The notes beneath the pieces were generated by a model, which saw nothing but the letters and a program-made list of their open reading frames with translations, ran no database searches and was not told the DNA's origin. Shown here in pieces: positions 13,601 through 26,340 of a stretch of 64,000 nucleotides of DNA; within the stretch, counting starts at the first letter, position 1; every line of letters starts with the position of its first letter. A program made the translations under genes and the position numbers. Source of the DNA: Begonia masoniana (lineage: Eukaryota; Streptophyta; Magnoliopsida; Cucurbitales; Begoniaceae); the NCBI GenBank assembly GCA_022432975.1, contig CM039509.1, positions 11,374,621 through 11,438,620 of the forward strand, read 5' to 3'.

Positions 13601-16181
13601 TGCTTGATGAAGCATTAGAAACTTCACTTCAATCGTTTTGTTCCAAAAGAGTTGAACGTATCAAGCAAATGAGCTTGAGTGTTACATGACTTGTGGTTAG
13701 AACCTAAGTTATCCATTTCCCTTTCAAAATTTTAACTTGAAGTGATGAGAACGACGTGTATTGAGGACCAACAACCTTCATGGACGAGAAACTAAGACAT
13801 AGTAATGCGCTTGATGAAGCATTAGAAACTTCACTTCAATCGATTTGTTCCAAAAGAGTTGCACCTATCAAGCAATATGAGGTTGAGTGTTACATGACTA
13901 TGGGTTAGAACCTAAGTTATCCGATTTCCCTTCCAAGGTTTTAACTTGAAGTGATGAGAACGACGTGTATTGAGACCCAACAACCTTCATGGACGCGTAA
14001 ACTAAGACTTAGTAATGCGCTTGATGAAGCATTAGAAACTTCACTTCAATCGATTTGTTCCAAAAGAGTTGAACGTATCAAGCAAATGAGGTTGAGTGTA
14101 CATGACTTTGTGGTTAGAACCCTAGTTATCATTTCACATTCAAGGTTTTAATCTTGAAGTGATGAGAACGACGTGTATTGAGGACCCAACAACCTTCATG
14201 GACGCCGTAACTAAGACTTAGTAATGCGCTTGATAAGCAATAGAAACTTCACTTCAATCAATTTGTTCCATAAGAGTTAACGTATCAGCAAATGAGTTGA
14301 GTGTACTATGGACTTTGGTTACAACCTAAGTTATCCATTTCACATTCAAGGTTTTAACCTGAAGTGATGAGAACGATGTGTATTGAGGACCCAACAACCT
14401 TCACGGACGCGAAACTAAGACCGTGTAATGTGCTTGATGAAGCATAAGAAAACTTACTTCAATCGATGTGTTCCAAAAAGTTGATCGATAAAGCAAATGA
14501 GCTTAAGTGGTTATATGACTTGTGGTTAGAACCTAAGTTATCTATTTCACTTTCAAAGTTTAAACTTGAAGTAATGAGAACGACGTGTCTTGAGGACCCA
14601 ACAACCTTCATGGACGCGTAACTAAGACTTAGTAATGCGCTTCATGAAGCATTAGAAACTTCACTTCAATCGATTTGTTCCAAAAGAGTTAACGTATCAA
14701 GCAAATGAGGTTCAGTTGTACATGACTTGTGGTTAGAACCTAAGTTATCAATTTCCCATTCAAGGTTTTAACTTGAAGTGATGAGAACGACGTATATGAG
14801 ACCCAACAACCTTCATGGACGCGAACTAAGACTTAGTACTGCGCTTGAATGAAGCATATAGAACTTCACTTCAATCGATTGTTCCAAAAGAGTTGAACGT
14901 ATCAAGCCAATGAGGTTGAGTGTTACATGACTTGTGGTTAGAACCTAAGTTATCCAGTTCACATTCAGGATTTTAACTTGAAGTGATGAGAACGACGTGT
15001 ATTGAGGACCCAAACACCTTCATGGACGCGAAACTAAGACTTAGTAATGCGCTTGAGAAGCATAGAAACTTCACTTCAATCGATTTGTTCCAAAATAGTT
15101 AACGTATCAAGCAAATAGGTTGAGTGTTACATGACTTGTTGGTTAGAACATAGTTATCCTTTCAATTTCAAGGTTTTAACTTGAAGTGATGAGAACGACT
15201 GTATTGAGGACCCAACAACCTTCATGGACGCGTAACTAAGACTTAGTAATGCGCTTCATGAAGCATTAGAAACTTCACTTCAATCGATTTGTTCCAAAAG
15301 AGTTAAACGTATCAAGCAAATGAGGTTCAGTGTTACATGACTTGTGGTTAAAACCTAAGTTATCCATTTCCCTTTCAAGGTTTAAACTTGAAGTGATGAG
15401 AACAACGTGTATTGAGGACCCAACAACCTTCATGGACGCGTAACTAAGACTTAGTAATGCGCTTGATGAAGCATTAGAACTTCACTTCAATCGATTTGTT
15501 CCAAAAGAGTTAAACGTATCAAGCAAATGAGGTTGAGTGTACATGACTTGTGGTTAAACCTAAGTTATCCATTTCACATTCAAGGTTTAATCTTGAAGTG
15601 ATGAGAACGACGTGTATGAGGACCCAACAACTTTCATGGACGCGTAACTAAGACTTAGTAATGCGCTTGATGAAGCATTAGAACTTCACTTCAATCGATT
15701 TGTTCCAAAAGAGTTGAACGTATCAAGCAAATGAGGTTGAGTGTACATGACTGTGGTTAGAACCTAATTATCGATTTCACATTCAATGATTTAACTTGAA
15801 GTGATGAGAACGACGTATATTGAGGACCCAACAACCTTCATGGACGCGTAACTAAGACTTAGTAATGCGCTTGATGAAGCATTAGAAACTTCACTTCAAT
15901 CGATTTGTTTCCAAAAGAGTTAGAACGTATCAAGCAATGAGGTTGAGTGTTACATGACTTGTGGTTAGAACCAAGTTATCCATTCCCCTTCAAGGTTTTA
16001 ACTTGAAGTGATGAGAACGACGTGTATTGAGGACCCAACACCCTTCATGGACGCGTAACTAAGACTTAGTAATGCGCTGATGAAGCATTAGAAACTTCAC
16101 TTCAATCGATTTGTGTACAAGAGTTAAACGTATCAAGCAAATGTAGGTGAGTGTTACTTGACTTGTGGTGTAGAACCTAGG

Positions 16182-16236
16182 TTTTTTTTTTTTTTTTTTT
16201 TTTAAAATAAAAATTTAAATAATTTTTTTTTTTTGG
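16182..16236. repeat. T-rich low-complexity insertion in a monomer
   Basis: A run of about 22 T, then an A/T-rich middle (AAAATAAAAATTTAAATAA), then about 12 T. It interrupts a satellite monomer between AACCTAG and TATCCATTTCC. No flanking duplication is clear. It could be a poly-A/T remnant of a retroposed sequence or a slippage artefact. Confidence 0.85.
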
Positions 16237-19200
16237 TATCCATTTCCCTTTCAAGGTTTTAACTTGAAGTGATGAGAACGACGTGTATTGAGGACCCAAC
16301 AACTTTCATGGACGCGTAACTAAGACTTAGTAATGCGCTTGATGAAGCATTAGAAACTTCAATTGAATCTATTTGTTCCAAAAGAGTTGAACGTATCAAG
16401 CAAATGAGGATGAGTGTTACATGACTTGTGGTGAGAACCCAAGTTATCCATTTCACTTTCAAGGTTTAATCTTGAAGTGATGAGAACGACATGTATTGAG
16501 GACCCAACAACCTTCATGGACGCGTAACTAAGACTTAGTAATGCGCTTGATGAAGCATTAGAAACTTCACTTCAATCGATTTGTTCCAAAAGAGTTAAAC
16601 GTATCAAGCAAATGAGGTTGAGTGTACTATGACTTGTGGTTAGAACCTAAGTTATCCATTTCACATTCAAGGTTTTAACTTGAAGTGGATGAGAACACGT
16701 GTAATTGAGGACCCAACAACCTTCTGACGCGTTACCTAAGAACTTAGTAATGCGCTTGATGAAGCATTAGAAACTCACACTTCATCGATTTGTTCCAAAA
16801 GAGTTAAACGTATCAAGCAAATGAGGTTGAGTATTACATGACTTGTGGTTAGAACCAAAGTTATCCATTTCCCTTTCAATTTTTTAACTTGAAATGATGA
16901 GAACGATGTGTATTGAGGACCCAACAACCTTCATGGACGCGTAATTAAGCCTTGCTAATGCGCTTGACGAAGCATTAGAAACTTCAACTTCAAACGATTT
17001 TGTTACAAAGAGTTGAACGTATCAAGCAATGTGGTTGAGTGTTACTTGACTTGTGGTTAGAACCTAAGTTATCCATTTCACATTCAAGGTTTTAACTTGA
17101 ATTGATGAGAACAACGTGTATTGAGGACCCAACAACTTTCGTGGACGCGTTACTTAAGACTTAGTAATGCGCTTGATGAAGCATTAGAAACGTCACTTCA
17201 ATCGATTTGTTTCCAAAAGAGTGAACGTATCAAGCAAATGAGTTGAGTGTTACATGACTTGTGTTAGAACCTAAGTTATCCATTTCACATTCAAGGTTTT
17301 AACTTGAAAGTGATGAGAACGACGTGTATGAGGACCCAACAACCTCATGGACGCGTAATTAAGACTTAGTAATGCGCTTAGATGAAGCATAGAGAAACTT
17401 CACTTCAATCGATTTGTTACAAAAGAGTTGAACGTATCAAGCAAATGAGGTTGAGTGTTACAGTGACTTGTGGTTAGAACCTAAGTTATCCATTTCACAT
17501 TCAAGGTTTTAACTTGAAGTGATGAGAACGACGTGTATTGAGGACCCAACAACCTTCATGGACGTGTAATTAAGACTTAGTAATGCGCTTGATGAAGCAT
17601 AGAAACTTCACTTCAATCGATTTGTTCCAAAAGAGTTGAACGTATCAAGCAAATGAGGTTGAGTGTTACGTGACTTGCAGTTAGAAGCTAAGTTATCCAT
17701 TTCACATTCAAGGTTTTAACTTGAAGTGATGAGAACGACGTGTATTGAGGACCCAACAACCTTCATGGACGCGTAATTAAGACTTAGTAATGCGCTTGAT
17801 GAAGCATAAGAAACTTCACTTCAATCGATTTGTTCCAAAAGAGTTGAACGTATCAAGCAATGAGGTTGAGTGTTACATGACTTGTGGTTAGAACCTAAGT
17901 TATCCATTTCACATTCAAGGTTTTAACTTGAAGTGATGAGAACGACGTGTATTGAGGACCCCAACAACCTTCATGGACAGCGTAACTAAGACTTAGTAAT
18001 GCAGCTGATGAAGCATTAGAACTTCACTTCAATCGTTTGTTCCAAAAGAGTTGACGTATCAAGCAAATGAGGTTGAGTGTTACATGACTTTGGTTAGAAC
18101 CTAAGTTATCCATTCACATTCAGGTTTTAACTTGAAGTGATGAGAACGACGTGTATTGAGGACCCAACAACCTTCATGGACGCGTAATTAAGACTTAGTA
18201 ATGCGCTGATGAAGCATTAGAACTTCACTTCAATCGATTTGTTCCAAAAGAGTTAAACGTATCAAGCAAATGAGGTTAAGTGTTACATGACTTGTGGTTA
18301 AAACCTAAGTTATCCATTTCCCTTTCAAGGTTTTAACTTGAAGTGATGAGAACGACGTGTATTGAGGACCAACAACCTTCATGGACGCGTAACTAAGACT
18401 AGTAATGCGCTTGATGAAGCATTAGAAACTTCACTTCAATCGATTTGTTCCAAAAGAGTTAAACGTATCAGCAAATGAGGTTGAGTATTACATGACTTGT
18501 GGTTAGAACCTACGTATCCATTTCACATTCAAGGTTTTAACTTGAAGTGATGAAAAAAGTGTATGAGGACCCAACAACCTTCATGGACGCGTAACTAAGA
18601 CTTAGTAATGCGCTTGATGAAGCATAAGAAACTTCACTTCAATCGATTTGTTCCAAAAGAGTTGAACGTATCAAGCAAATGAGGTTGAGTGTTACATGAC
18701 TTGTGGTTAGACCCTACGTTATCATTTCCATTCAAGGTTTTAACTTGAAGTGATGAGAACGAAGTGTATTGAGGACCCAACAACCATCATCGGACGCGTA
18801 ATAAGATTTATTAATGCGGCTTGATAAAGCATAAGAACTTCACTTCAATCCGATTTGTTCCAAAGAGTTGCACGTATCAAGGATATGAGGTGAGTGTTAC
18901 ATGACTGTGGTTAGAACCTAAGTTATCCATTTCACTTCAAGATTTTAACTTGAAGTGATCGAGAACGACGTGTATTGAGGACCCAACACCCTTCATGGAC
19001 GAGAAACTAAGACATAGTAATGCGCTTGATGAAGCATTAGAAACTTCACTTCAATCGATTGTTTCCAAAAGAGTTGCACCTATCAAGCATATGAGGTTGA
19101 GTGTTAAATGACTTATGGTTAGAACCTAAGTTATCCATTTCCCTTCCAAGGTTTTAACTTGAAGTGATGAGAACGACGTGTATTGAGGACCCAACAACCT

Positions 19201-22200
19201 TCATGGATGCGTAATTAAGACTTAGTAATGCGCTGGATGAAGCATAGAAACTTCACTTCAATCGATTTGTTCCAAAAGAGTGTAACGTATCAAGCAAATG
19301 AGGCTGATGTTTACAGACTTGTGGTTAGAACCTAATTATCCATTTCAACTTCAAGGTTTAATCTTGAAGTGATGAGAACGACATGTATTGAGGACCCAAA
19401 TACCTTTCATGGACTCGTAAACTAAGTACTTAGTAATGCGCTGATGAAGCAATTAGGAAACTTTCAATTTAATCATTTGTTACATAAGAGTTAAACGTAT
19501 CAAGCAAATGAGGATGAGTGTTACTATGACTTGTGGTTACAACCTAAGTTATCCATTTCACATTCAAGTTTTTAACCCTGAAGTGAGGAGAAACGAAGGT
19601 ATGAGGAAAAAACAACCTTCCAGGATGGCGTAAACTAAGATCGTAGTAAGGCTGCTTGATGAAGCATTAGAAACTTTCCTCAATCGATTTGTTCCAAAAA
19701 CTTAAACGTATCAAGCAATGAGGTTGAGTGTTACTTGACTTGTGGTTAAAACCTAAGTTATCCATTTCCCTTTCAAGGTTTAAACTTAAAGTGATGAGAA
19801 CGACGTGTATTGAGGACCCAACAACCTTCATGGACGCGTAACTAAGACTTAGTAATGCGCTTGATGAGCATTAGAAACTTCACTTCAATCGATTTGTTCC
19901 AAAAGAGTTGAACGTATCAAGCAATGAGGTTGAGTGTTACTTGACTTGTGGTTAAAACCTAAGTTATCCATTTCCCTTTCAAGTTTAACTTAAGTGATGA
20001 GAACGACGTGTATTGAGGACCCAACACCTTCATGGACGCGTAACTAAGACTAGTAATGCTCTGGATGAAGCATTAGAAACTTCACTTCAATCGATTTGTT
20101 CCAAAAGAGTTAAACGTATCAAGCAATGAGGTTAGTGTTACATGACTTGTGGTTAAAACCTAAGTTATCCATTCCCTTTCAAGTTTTAACTTAAGTGATG
20201 AGAACAACGTGTATGAGGACCCAACAACCTCATGGACGCGTAACTCAGACTTAGTAATGCTCTGGAGAAGCATTAGAAACTTCACTTCAATGATTTGTTC
20301 CAATAGAGTTAAATTATCAAGCAAATGAGGTTAAGTGTTACATGACTTGTGGTTAAAACCTAAGTTATCCATTTCCCTTTCAAGGTTTAAACTTAAAGTG
20401 ATGAGAACGACATGTATTGAGGACCCAACAACCTTCATGGACGCGTAACTAAGACTTAGTAATGCTCTGGATGAAGCATTAGAAACTTCACTTTAATGAT
20501 TTGTTCCAATAGAGTAAACGTATCAAGCAAAATGAGGTTAAGTGTACCTGACTTGTGGTTTAAAACCTAAGTTATCCATTTCCCTTTCAAGTTTAAACTT
20601 AAAGTGATGAGAACGCGTGCTATTGAGGACCCCAACAACCTTCATGGACGCGTAACTAGACTTAGTATGCTCTGGTGAAGCATTAGAAACTCACTTCATG
20701 ATTTGTTCCAATAGAGTTAAACGTATCAAGCAAATGAGGTTAAGTGTTACATGACTTGTGGTTAAAACCTAAGTATCCATTTCCCTTTTCCAGGTTTTAA
20801 ACTTAAAGTGATGAGAACGACCTGTATTGAGGACCCCCAACAACCTCATGGACGCGTAACTAGACCTTAGGTAATGCTCTGGATGAAGCATTAGAAACTT
20901 CACTTTAATGATTTGTTCCAATAGAGTTAAACGTATCAAGCAAATGAGGTTAAGTGTTACATGACTTGTGGTTAAAACCTAAGTTATCCATTTCCCTTTC
21001 AAGGTTTAACTTAAAGTGATGAGAACGACGTGTATTGAGGACCCAACAACCTTCATGGACGCGTAACTAAGGATTAGTAATGCGCTTGATGAAGCATTAG
21101 AAACTTCACTTCAATCGATTTTTTCCGAAAGAGTTAAACGTATATCAAGGAAATGACGGTGTATGTAACTTGACTTGTGGTTAGAACCTACGTTATCCAT
21201 TTCACATTCAAGGTTTTAACTTGAAGTGATGAAAACGACGTGTCTTGAGGACCCCAAAAACCTTCATGGTGCGTAATTACGGCTTAGTAATGCAATTGAT
21301 GAAGCACTAAGAAACTTCACTTCAATCGATTTGTTCCAAAGAGTTTGAACGTATTAAGCAAATGAGGTCTGAATGTTACCGACTTGTGGTTAGAAACTAA
21401 GTTTTACCATTTCACATTCAAGGTTTTAACTTGAAGTGATGCGAATCGAGTGTATGAGGACCCAACAAACCTTCACGGACACGAAACTAAGCTGAGTACG
21501 GGCTTGATGAAGTATAAGAAACTTTTTTCAATCGATTTGTTCAAAAGAGTGATCGCATAACGCAAATGAGTTAGAGTATTACATGACTGTGGTTAGAACC
21601 TAAATTATCCATTTCACTTCATGATTTCAACTTGAAGTGATGAGAACGCCGGTATTGAGGACCCAAAACCTTCATGGACGCGTTACTAAAAATTAGTAAT
21701 GCGCTTGATGAAGCCATTAGAAACTTCACTTCAATCGATTTGTTCCAAAGAGTTAAAAGTATCAAGCAAATGAGGTTGAGTATTACATGACTTGTGGTTA
21801 GAACCAAAGTTATCCATTTCCCTTTCAATTTTTTAACTTGAAATGATGAGAACGATGTGTATTGAGGACCCAACAACCTTCATGGACGCGTAATTAAGCC
21901 TTGCTAATGCGCTTGACGAAGCATTAGAAACTTCACTTCAAACGATTTGTTACAAAAGAGTTGAACGTATCAAGCAAATGTGGTTGAGTGTTACTTGACT
22001 TGTGGTTAGAACCTAAGTTATCCATTTCACATTCAAGGTTTTAACTTGTATTGATGAGAACAACGTGTATTGAGGACCCAACAACTTTCGTGGACGCGTT
22101 ACTTAAGACTTAGTAATGCGCTTGATGAAGCATTAGAAACGTCACTTCAATCGATTTGTTCCAAAAGAGTTAAACGTATCAAGCAAATGAGGTTGAGTAT

Positions 22201-25029
22201 TACATGACTTGTGGTTAGAACCAAGTTATCCATTCCCTTTCAAGGTTTTAACTTGAAGTGATGAGAACGACGTGTATTGAGGACCCACAACCTTCATGGA
22301 CGCGTAATTAAGCCTTGCTAATGCGCTTGACGAAGCATTAGAAACTTCACTTCAAACGATTTGTTACAAAAGAGTTGAACGTATCAAGCAAATGTGGTTG
22401 AGTGTTACTTGACTTGTGGTTAGAACCTAAGTTATCCATTTCACATTCAAGGTTTTAACTTAAGTGATGAGAACGACGTGTATTGAGGACCCAACAACTT
22501 CATGGACGCGTAATTAAGCCTTGCTAATGCGCTTGATGAAGCATAAGAAACTTCACTTCAATCTATTTGTTCCAAAAGAGTTGATCGTATCAAGCAATGA
22601 GGTTGAGTGTTACTTGACTTGTGGTTAGAACCTAAGTTATCCATTTCACATTCAAGGTTTTAACTTAAGTGATGAGAACGACGTGTATTGAGAACCCAAC
22701 ACCTTCATGGACTCGTAATTAAGGACTTAGTTAATGCGCTTAATGAAGCATAAGAAACTTCACTTCAATCGATTTGTTCCAAAAGCGTTGAACTTATCAA
22801 GCAAATGAGGTTGAGCGTTACATGACTTGTGGTTAGAACCTACGTTATCCATTCACTTTCAAGGTTTAATCTTGAAGTGATGAGAACGACGTGTATTGAC
22901 GACCCAACAACCTTCATGGGACGCGTAACTAAGACTTAGTAATGCACTTGATGAAGCATTAGAAACTTCACTTCAATCGATTTGTTCCAAAAAAGTTGAA
23001 CGTATCATGCAAATGAGGTTGAGTGTCACATGACTTGTGGGTAGAACCTAAGTTATCAATTTCACATTCAAGGTTTTAACTTGAATTGATGAGAACGACG
23101 TGTATTGAGAACCCAACAACCTTCATGGACGCGTACATAAGGGCTTAGTAATGCGCTTGATGAAACATAAGGAAACTTCACTTCAATCGAATTTGTTTCA
23201 AAAGAGTTGAACGTATCAAGCAAATGAGGTTGAGTGTTACTTGACTTGTGGTTAGAACCTAAGTTATCCATTTCACATTCAAGGTTTTAACTTGAAGTGA
23301 TGAGAACGACGTGTATTGAGGACCCAACAACCTTCATGGACGCGTAACTAAGACTTAGTAATGCGCTTGGTGAAGCATAAGAACTTCACTTCCATCGGTT
23401 TGTTCCAAAAGAGTTGAACGTATCAAGCAATGAGGTTGAGTGTTACATGACTTGTGGTTAGAACCTAAGTTATCCATTTCACATTCAAGGTTTTAACTTG
23501 AAGTGATGAGAACGACGTGTATTGAGGACCCAACAACCTTCATGGACGCGTAACTAAGACTTAGTAATGCGCTTGATGAAGCATTAGAAACTTCACTTCA
23601 ATCGATTTGTTCCAAAAGAGTTGAACGTATCAAGCAAATGAGGTTGAGTGTTACATGACTTGTGGTTAGAACCGAAGTTATCCATTTCACATTAAAGGTT
23701 TTAACTGAAGTGATGAGAACGACGTGTATTGAGGACCAACAACCTTCATGGACGCGTAACTAAGACTTAGTAATGCGCTTGATGAGCATTAGAAACTTCA
23801 CTTCATCGATTTGTTCCAAAAGAGTTGAACGTATCAAGCAAATGAGGTTGAGTGTTACATGACTTGTGGTTAGAACCTAAGTTATCCATTTCACATTCAA
23901 GGTTTTAACTTGAAGTGATGAGAACGACGTGTATTGAGGACCCAACAACCTTCATGGACGCGTAACTAAGACTTAGTAATGCGCTTGATGAAGCATTAGA
24001 ACTTCACTTCAATCGTTTTGTTCCAAAAGAGTTGAACGTATCAAGCAAATGAGCTTGAGTGTTACATGACTTGTGGTTAGAACCTAAGTTATCAATTTCC
24101 CTTTCAAAATTTTAACTTGAAGTGATGAGAACAACGTGTATTGAGGACCCAACAACCTTCATGGACGCGTAACTAAGACTTAGTAATGCGCTTGATGAAG
24201 CATTAGAAACTTCACTTCAATCGATTTGTTCCAAAAGAGTTGAACGTATCAAGCAAATGAGGTTGAGTGTTACTTGACTTGTGGTTAGAACCTAAGTTAT
24301 CCATTTCACATTCAAGGTTTTAACTTGAAGTGATGAGAACGACGTGTATTGAGGACCCAACAACCTTCATGGACGCGTAACTAAGACTTAGTAATGCGCT
24401 TGATGAAGCATTAGAAACTTCACTTCAATCATTTTGTTCCAAAAGAGTTGAACGTATCAAGCAAATGAGGTTGAGTGTTACATGACTTGTGGTTAGAACC
24501 TAAGTATCCATTTCCCTTTCAAGGTTTAATCTTGAAGTGATGAGAACGACGTGTATTGAGAACCCAACAACCTTCATGGACGCGTAACTAAGATATAGTA
24601 ATGCGCTTGATGAAGCATAAGAAATTTCACTTCAATCGATTGTTTCAAAAGAGTTGATCGTATTAAGCAAATGAGGTTGAGTGTTACATTACTTGTGGGT
24701 AGAACCTAGTTATCCATTTCACATTCAAGGTTTTAACTTGAAGTGATGAGAACACGTGTATTGAGGACCCAACAACCTTCATGGACGCGTAATTAAGGCT
24801 TAGTAATGCGCTTGATGAAGCATAAGAAACTTCACTTCAAACGATTTGTTCCAAAAGAGTTGAACGTATCAAGCAAATGAGGTTGAGTGTTACTTGACTT
24901 GTGGTTAGAACCTAAGTTATCCATTTCACATTCAAGGTTTTAACTGAAGTGATGAGAACGACGTGTATTGAGGACCCCACAACAACCTTTAGGAATACGT
25001 AATTAAGGGGGGACTTAGAATGCACTTTG
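16237..25029 (+). repeat. 208-bp satellite array, forward block B
   Basis: This continues the same array. The segment at about 16240-16700 matches 11030-11480 (shared GAACCCAAGTTATCC and AACTTCAATTGAATC), about 25 monomers apart. The segment at about 16800-17240 recurs at about 21760-22170 (shared TTTCAATTTTTTAACTTGAAATG and TAAGCCTTGCTAATGC). A clean monomer is seen at 24172-24379. Between 18700 and 21600 many monomers carry single-base losses or gains. The last monomer decays at 24980-25029 before a poly-A run. No genes are visible. Confidence 0.96.

Positions 25030-25062
<33 letters not shown>
25030..25062. repeat. Poly-A run of 33 bases beside the sequence gap
   Basis: An unbroken A run joins the end of satellite block B to 48 bp of unique sequence (25063-25110) before the gap. 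On the minus strand it is a T tract. It may belong to the 5' leader of the minus-strand LTR element at 25211-27187, whose relative has long homopolymers in the same place, or it may be an assembly artefact next to the gap. Confidence 0.8.
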
Positions 25063-25064
<2 letters not shown>

Positions 25065-25110
25065 ACTTATAAGCTTGATTTGGTCAGATGTTTTGCCAAC
25101 TAGTGTAACA

Positions 25111-25210
25111 NNNNNNNNNNNNNNNNNNNNNNNNNNNNNNNNNNNNNNNNNNNNNNNNNNNNNNNNNNNNNNNNNNNNNNNNNNNNNNNNNNNNNNNNNN
25201 NNNNNNNNNN
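25111..25210. other. Assembly gap of 100 N
   Basis: There are exactly 100 N characters, the usual placeholder for a scaffold join of unknown size. True spacing, and even adjacency, of the two sides cannot be assumed. Confidence 0.99.
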
Positions 25211-26340
25211 GAATAGTTGCTATTTTGTTTGCACAATTCAAAACGTCACATTTACCTTCCATTAGCTTTAACCTAATTGGGCTTGTTTTGATTACACGTA
25301 GTTTGGTTTTACACTCAAAATCCATCATTTTATACCAAAAATATTTTGGGTTGGGTCTTGTATTAATATAATATTAATCACGTTTAAAACGATCCGGGAA
25401 AAAAAAACATTACATGGCAAAAATGGGGGTTTAAAGTTTCCATTCTCCGATTTATAGCCGTGTATTGATCTTGTATGGTCTCTGAAACAATTGTTAAATC
25501 ACGTCGTCGGTTCTCCACTCATGATATTCTTTTTCGACCACAATAAGAAAAACAAAAGAAAATTGTTAGAAGTAAAAAAAATAATCAAGTAATGGACCTT
25601 ACCTTCCCTCACGTGTTTGCCTCGATAGATGTAACCTCCACTCGTGCAGTCAACTCAAAAAAAGTAAGGCTTTTCTTTAATAGTCTCACCCTCTGGCCTT
25701 TACCCTCGATCTCCCTTTTCGTTCTTTACGTAAGAACTTGATTGATGATAAAATATTCAACAGCAAACTAAAAAAAATCAAACTTAAGCTTAAAAAGTTC
25801 AAACTGTAAGAATGGCTAAATCAAGGGTCTAAGTGAAAATAAGACAAAAGTTTGGATGATGACATATTTCAATGAAGATTCAACATTTGACCGTCAAAAA
25901 AAATTTGGATAAAGACAATATTTCGAATGAAGCTCAATTAATTTGAATTTCAAAGAAGAATTATCTACGAATTTTTGAATTTAAAAGGCTAGAAATTTTA
26001 AAATTTAGAAAAAATTTCGATTTTTTATTTTTTGGGCTTCACAACACTCTCTTTTTTTTTTTACTTTTGACAACTTTTTTTTTGACTTCTCACAACTCTT
26101 TTTTTACCTTTTGACAACTCTTTGTTTTTTTTTCGTAATCTTCAATTCAAGAGGAGAAATTCACAAGAAGAAAAAAATTGATGATAAAAAATCGAATTTG
26201 ATAAATAAGGATGAAAAAAAAAATGTTTTTTTTTTGGCGTTTTTAGTTTAATCGGACGAATAGAAAAGATGAAGAAAATAATAATAACAAAAAATTAAAG
26301 ATAGCTTCTTGAAGTAAGGAACCGAAGCTATGATACCAAA
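25211..26340 (-). mobile_element. 5' internal part of a minus-strand Ty3/gypsy element (leader and start of gag, decayed)
   Basis: Read on the minus strand, this follows the LTR at 26341-27187. It corresponds to the leader of the larger element at 45807-52794: both carry an ACCTT/CCTC...CTCACGTGTTT block (25600-25625 here, 51270-51300 there) and the same stop-start region around the gag initiation codon. The gag start aligns near 25525, where GTGTATTGATCTTGTATGG here corresponds to GTATTGATCGTGTATGG near 51025. The gag frame here closes almost at once, so no product is expected. The degraded primer binding site is at about 26327-26338. The stretch from 25211 to about 25440 has no recognisable domain. 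The pol region and 3' LTR are absent or lost at the gap. Confidence 0.65.
26327..26338 (-). promoter_or_regulatory. Degenerate primer binding site (tRNA-iMet type)
   Basis: The plus strand reads GCTATGATACCA. Its reverse complement is TGGTATCATAGC, one substitution away from the canonical TGGTATCAGAGC complementary to the 3' end of initiator methionine tRNA. It lies two bases inside the LTR end at 26341, as expected for a 5' LTR read on the minus strand. Confidence 0.8.

Larger units (their letters stand above)
1..16181 (+). repeat. 208-bp satellite array, forward block A
   Basis: This is a head-to-tail tandem array. The phrase ACTAAGACTTAGTAATG recurs at 1, 209, 417, 625 (variant) and 833, which gives a period of 208 bp. 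Landmarks within a monomer, counted from that phrase, are GATTTGTTCCAAAAGAGTT near 52-70, CTAAGTTATCCATTTCA near 121-137, and GACGTGTATTGAGGACC near 171-187. A monomer of exactly 208 bp close to the consensus can be read at 24172-24379. No gene is visible. The period is not a multiple of three, so reading frames break at each monomer and short ORFs here are chance. Subtypes differ mainly in the TAACTAAG/GAAACTAAG start, CATTTCACATTC versus CATTTCCCTTTC, and GTTGAACG versus GTTGATCG. Confidence 0.97.

Noticed and set aside
24912..25371. Open frames crossing the N gap
   Set aside because: Their central third is made of unknown bases, and the flanks are satellite and retroelement leader.
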